This document shows positions 61,537 through 64,000 of a stretch of DNA of 64,000 bases, piece by piece. The notes beneath the pieces were generated by a model, which was not told where the DNA came from, did no database searches, and saw only the letters and a program-made list of their open reading frames with translations. The translations under genes were made by a program, and so were the position numbers. The number at the start of each line of letters is the position of its first letter. The first letter of the stretch is position 1. This stretch comes from DTU089 sp964421815. GTDB lineage: Bacteria > Bacillota > Clostridia > Oscillospirales > Acutalibacteraceae. Where the stretch lies: contig CAYQYT010000002.1 in NCBI GenBank assembly GCA_964421815.1, forward strand, positions 62,001 through 126,000, read 5' to 3'.

Positions 61537-62916
61537 GTGGCTTTTGAAGGTCTTTCCGACAGGCTAGACAATGCCTTTAAAAAATTAAAAAGTAAGGGTA
61601 GCCTTACAGAGTCCGATGTTCGCGACGCCATGCGCGAGGTGCGACTTGCTCTTTTGGAAGCGGATGTAAACTACAAGGTTGCCAAGGATTTTACCAATAC
61701 CGTTACAGAGCGTGCAATCGGTGCTAAGGTTATGGAAAGCCTTACTCCCGCGCAAATGGTAATAAAAATCGTAAACGAGGAACTTACCGCTCTTATGGGC
61801 GGCACTCAGGCAAGGCTTGCATCCGCACCACATCCCCCAACGGTTGTTATGATGTGCGGTCTTCAGGGTTCAGGTAAAACAACCCACAGCGCAAAAATTG
61901 CTCTCAGGCTTAAGGAACAGGGTCACAGACCCCTCCTTGTTGCCTGCGATATATACCGTCCTGCCGCTATTAAGCAGTTGCAGGTTGTCGGTGAACAAAT
62001 CGGTGTTCCCGTTTTTGAAATGGGTACCGAAAATCCCGTAAAAATTGCAAGGGAAGCAATAAAACTTGCAAAAGACAACGGTTATGATTATGTATTCCTT
62101 GATACTGCAGGCCGTCTTCATATTGACGAACAACTTATGCAGGAACTCAAAGATATAAAAGCAGAGGTTAAGCCCCACGAAATTCTCCTTGTTATCGACT
62201 CCATGTTGGGTCAGGATGCGGTTACGGTTGCTTCAAGCTTTAATGAGGCTCTCGGTATCGACGGCCTTGTACTTACGAAGTTGGACGGTGACACCCGAGG
62301 CGGTGCGGCACTTTCCGCAAGAGCGGTTACGGGTAAGCCCATTAAGTTTATCGGTATCGGTGAAAAATTAGGGGATTTGGATGTGTTCCACCCGGACAGA
62401 ATGGCAAGCCGTATTCTCGGTATGGGAGATGTGCTTTCCCTTATTGAAAAGGCGGAAACAGCCCTTGATGAAAAAAAGGCGGAGCAACTTGAAAAGAAAC
62501 TGCGTGAAAACAAACTTGACCTTAACGATATGCTTGTGCAGTTCGAGGAAATGAAAAAAATGGGTCCTATGAAGGACATTATTTCATTGATTCCCGGACT
62601 TAATAAAAAGATTAAGGACACGGATGTTGACGATAAGCAAATTGACTATACAATGGCGATTATACGCTCCATGACTATGAAAGAGCGGGAAAATCCCGAT
62701 ATAATCAATCCGTCACGTAAAAGAAGAATTGCCGCGGGTTGCGGTATGCAGGTTGAAGATGTTAACAGACTTCTCAATCAATACCGTTCAATGCAAAAGT
62801 TGTATAAACAACTTAACGGCAAAAATTCAAAGAAAATGATGAAACGTATGCAGCGTATGGGTATGGGCGGAGGAATGCCCGGCGGAATGGGCGGCATGGG
62901 TGGATTCCCAATGTAA
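61537..62916 (+). CDS. ffh: Signal recognition particle protein Ffh
   Basis: It starts at a GTG after AAGGAGG. The 459-aa GTPase has the N domain (FEGLSDRLDNAFKKL), G1 GLQGSGKTTHSAK, DIYRPAAIKQL, DTAGRLHIDEQLM, TKLDGDTRGGAALSAR, and the methionine-rich M domain ending in a Gly/Met tail. It binds signal peptides and 4.5S RNA and targets proteins to the membrane. G1 has His after the second Thr where Thr-x-Lys is common; otherwise standard. Confidence 0.96.
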   Translation: MAFEGLSDRLDNAFKKLKSKGSLTESDVRDAMREVRLALLEADVNYKVAKDFTNTVTERAIGAKVMESLTPAQMVIKIVNEELTALMGGTQARLASAPHPPTVVMMCGLQGSGKTTHSAKIALRLKEQGHRPLLVACDIYRPAAIKQLQVVGEQIGVPVFEMGTENPVKIAREAIKLAKDNGYDYVFLDTAGRLHIDEQLMQELKDIKAEVKPHEILLVIDSMLGQDAVTVASSFNEALGIDGLVLTKLDGDTRGGAALSARAVTGKPIKFIGIGEKLGDLDVFHPDRMASRILGMGDVLSLIEKAETALDEKKAEQLEKKLRENKLDLNDMLVQFEEMKKMGPMKDIISLIPGLNKKIKDTDVDDKQIDYTMAIIRSMTMKERENPDIINPSRKRRIAAGCGMQVEDVNRLLNQYRSMQKLYKQLNGKNSKKMMKRMQRMGMGGGMPGGMGGMGGFPM

Positions 62917-62984
62917 GTTTTTAAACACGGAAGTGTTTATTATAAATCAGTTTATTATTATTTAACTTTTCGGAGGTAATTAAA

Positions 62985-63230
62985 ATGGCAGTAAAAATTC
63001 GTCTTCGCCGTATGGGCGCAAAGAAAGCACCTTTCTATCGTGTAGTAGTTGCTGATTCACGTTATCCTCGTGACGGCAGATTCATCGAAGAAGTTGGTTA
63101 CTACAACCCCATCAGCGATCCCGCAGAAATCAAAATTGATGCAGAGAAAGTTACAAAGTGGATTCAGAACGGCGCACAGCCCACTGACACAGTTCGCGAC
63201 CTTCTCAAAAAAGAAAACATCATTAAGTAA
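62985..63230 (+). CDS. rpsP: 30S ribosomal protein S16
   Basis: The ATG follows CGGAGG. The 81-aa product, MAVKIRLRRMGAKKAPFYRV followed by VVADSRYPRDGRFIEEVGYYNP, is a full-length S16. Its place after ffh is standard in Firmicutes. Confidence 0.97.
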   Translation: MAVKIRLRRMGAKKAPFYRVVVADSRYPRDGRFIEEVGYYNPISDPAEIKIDAEKVTKWIQNGAQPTDTVRDLLKKENIIK

Positions 63231-63244
63231 TTAGGGTGACAACA

Positions 63245-63478
63245 ATGAAAGAATTACTCGAAACAGTAGCAAGGGGACTTGTTGAAGCTCCCGATGCAGT
63301 CGAGGTCACTGTTGACGAGCCCAATGAAGAGGGTGTAATAGTATATCATCTTCACGTGGGTCCCGACGATATGGGAAGAGTTATAGGCAAGCAGGGCAGA
63401 ATTGCAAAGGCAATCCGCACCGTTATGCGTGCCGCAGCTATTCGCAAGGATGTTAAGGTACAGGTCGATATCGACTAA
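63245..63478 (+). CDS. khpA: KH-domain RNA-binding protein KhpA
   Basis: The start is the ATG 6 bases after AGGGTG; the in-frame GTG lies within that site. The 77-aa product has one KH domain with the GRVIGKQGR loop. KhpA works with KhpB in Firmicutes on RNA and cell-division control. Located between rpsP and rimM as usual. Confidence 0.93.
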   Translation: MKELLETVARGLVEAPDAVEVTVDEPNEEGVIVYHLHVGPDDMGRVIGKQGRIAKAIRTVMRAAAIRKDVKVQVDID

Positions 63479-63600
63479 TCAAAAGGCGTTTGTTTTTAGT
63501 GCATGGGCATTTTACACCTTTAGCGTGTATTTTTTGCGTTGAGGATTGAATTTTAGCCTGTGCATCTAAAATCACACGTCTTTTTAATTTTGGGTGAAAT

Positions 63601-64000
63601 ATGATTAAAGATTTTCTTGAAATCGGTCAGATTGTCAGCACTCACGGAATAAGGGGCGAAGTTCGTCTGAATCCCTGGTGCGATTCTCCCGAATTTGTAA
63701 AAAAATTCAAAACTTTTTACCGTGACGAAAAAGGGAAGGAATGTTTTAAGATTGTTTCCTGTCGCCCTCACGGTAATGTTGCCGTGCTTAAAATTGAGGG
63801 TGTTGATACGGTTGAGGCGGCGCAGAAATTACGTAACACCATTCTTTATATGAAACGTTCCGATGTGAATTTGCCCGAAGGTAAATGGTTTGTTTCGGAG
63901 TTAATTGGTTGCGCGGTTCTTGATGTTGACGATAACAGTATTTGCTACGGAAAAATCAAGGATGTTGAAAGTTACACCGCCAACGATGTCTGGTACATTG
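63601..64000 (+). CDS. rimM: Ribosome maturation factor RimM (3' partial)
   Basis: The ATG follows TGGGTGA and the frame runs open to the window end (133 codons seen of about 165-175). It reads FLEIGQIVSTHGIRGEVRL, the RimM N-terminal signature, later KLRNTILYMKRSDVNLPEG and SELIGCAVLDVDD (start of the PRC-barrel). It binds S19 and helps 30S head maturation. trmD and rplS are expected beyond the edge. Confidence 0.93.
   Translation, partial: MIKDFLEIGQIVSTHGIRGEVRLNPWCDSPEFVKKFKTFYRDEKGKECFKIVSCRPHGNVAVLKIEGVDTVEAAQKLRNTILYMKRSDVNLPEGKWFVSELIGCAVLDVDDNSICYGKIKDVESYTANDVWYI

Noticed and set aside
63513..63535. Terminator after khpA (TACAC / GTGTA then T's)
   Set aside because: Only a 5-bp stem; too weak to separate khpA from rimM, which normally share a transcript.

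Overview
The window comes from a low-to-moderate GC Gram-positive anaerobe of the class Clostridia, most likely a gut or rumen member of the Oscillospiraceae/Ruminococcaceae (inference). The signs are dockerin- and cohesin-like secreted proteins, a glycyl radical enzyme, Firmicutes-type regulation (a PyrR attenuator and a ZTP riboswitch), the ylxM-ffh-rpsP-khpA-rimM order, and strong sigma-A promoters. No rRNA, tRNA, CRISPR array or transposase gene was seen.

Layout. (1) 1-5.4 kb: three secreted proteins (FIVAR-like/dockerin, cohesin-like/dockerin, cohesin-like), then two tiny paralogous proteins with a Y-x-x-P...E-D-V-L-T signature that resemble RiPP leaders. (2) 5.7-7.8 kb: an S24/S26 signal-peptidase-like protein and a fused Wzz/BY-kinase for surface polysaccharide. 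(3) 7.86-8.2 kb: a 346-bp element with 10-bp terminal inverted repeats, filled with hairpins and carrying no gene. (4) 8.45-24.3 kb: a type IV pilus operon (GspC/PilP-like anchor, LysM plus secretin-N-domain protein, PilT, PilC, PilM, PilN, PilO, PilB, GspK-like minor pilin, a 1265-aa prepilin, and a prepilin ending in a CFI-box domain). Prepilin peptidase and an ordinary major pilin are not in the window.

(5) 24.4-30.6 kb, minus strand: a compact operon of radical SAM activase, glycyl radical enzyme, FGGY sugar kinase, class I phosphomannose-isomerase-like protein and a TPR-like protein. It looks like an anaerobic pathway acting on a sugar or sugar phosphate whose substrate I cannot name. 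(6) 30.8-39.8 kb: a pyrimidine operon pyrC-carB-pyrK-pyrD-pyrF-pyrE-pyrB-pyrI behind a promoter and a PyrR-type attenuator that can be folded by hand; carA and pyrR are not present. (7) 39.9-50.7 kb: a purine operon purE-purF-purM-purN-purO-AICAR transformylase-purD-purL behind a ZTP riboswitch. PurF lacks its N-terminal nucleophile cysteine, and the last two pathway steps are split into two separate proteins instead of bifunctional PurH.

(8) 50.7-55.8 kb, minus strand: two ABC exporter half-transporters, each with an unusual N-terminal extension ending in a zinc ribbon, flanking a DUF1854-like protein with overlapping reading frames. (9) 56-61 kb: a stand-alone E2 acyltransferase catalytic domain, a membrane-bound peptidoglycan-binding protein with glycine-rich repeats, a YdjC-like deacetylase, an MntP manganese exporter and a membrane-anchored alpha/beta hydrolase. 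(10) 61-64 kb: the SRP/ribosome maturation operon ylxM-ffh-rpsP-khpA-rimM, cut by the window end.

The best candidates for something undescribed are the glycyl radical sugar operon, the pilus operon with its giant prepilin, CFI-box pilin and LysM/secretin-N protein, the zinc-ribbon ABC/DUF1854 exporter, and the short peptide pair beside the S26 peptidase. All functions are assigned from motifs read by eye; no database search was possible.
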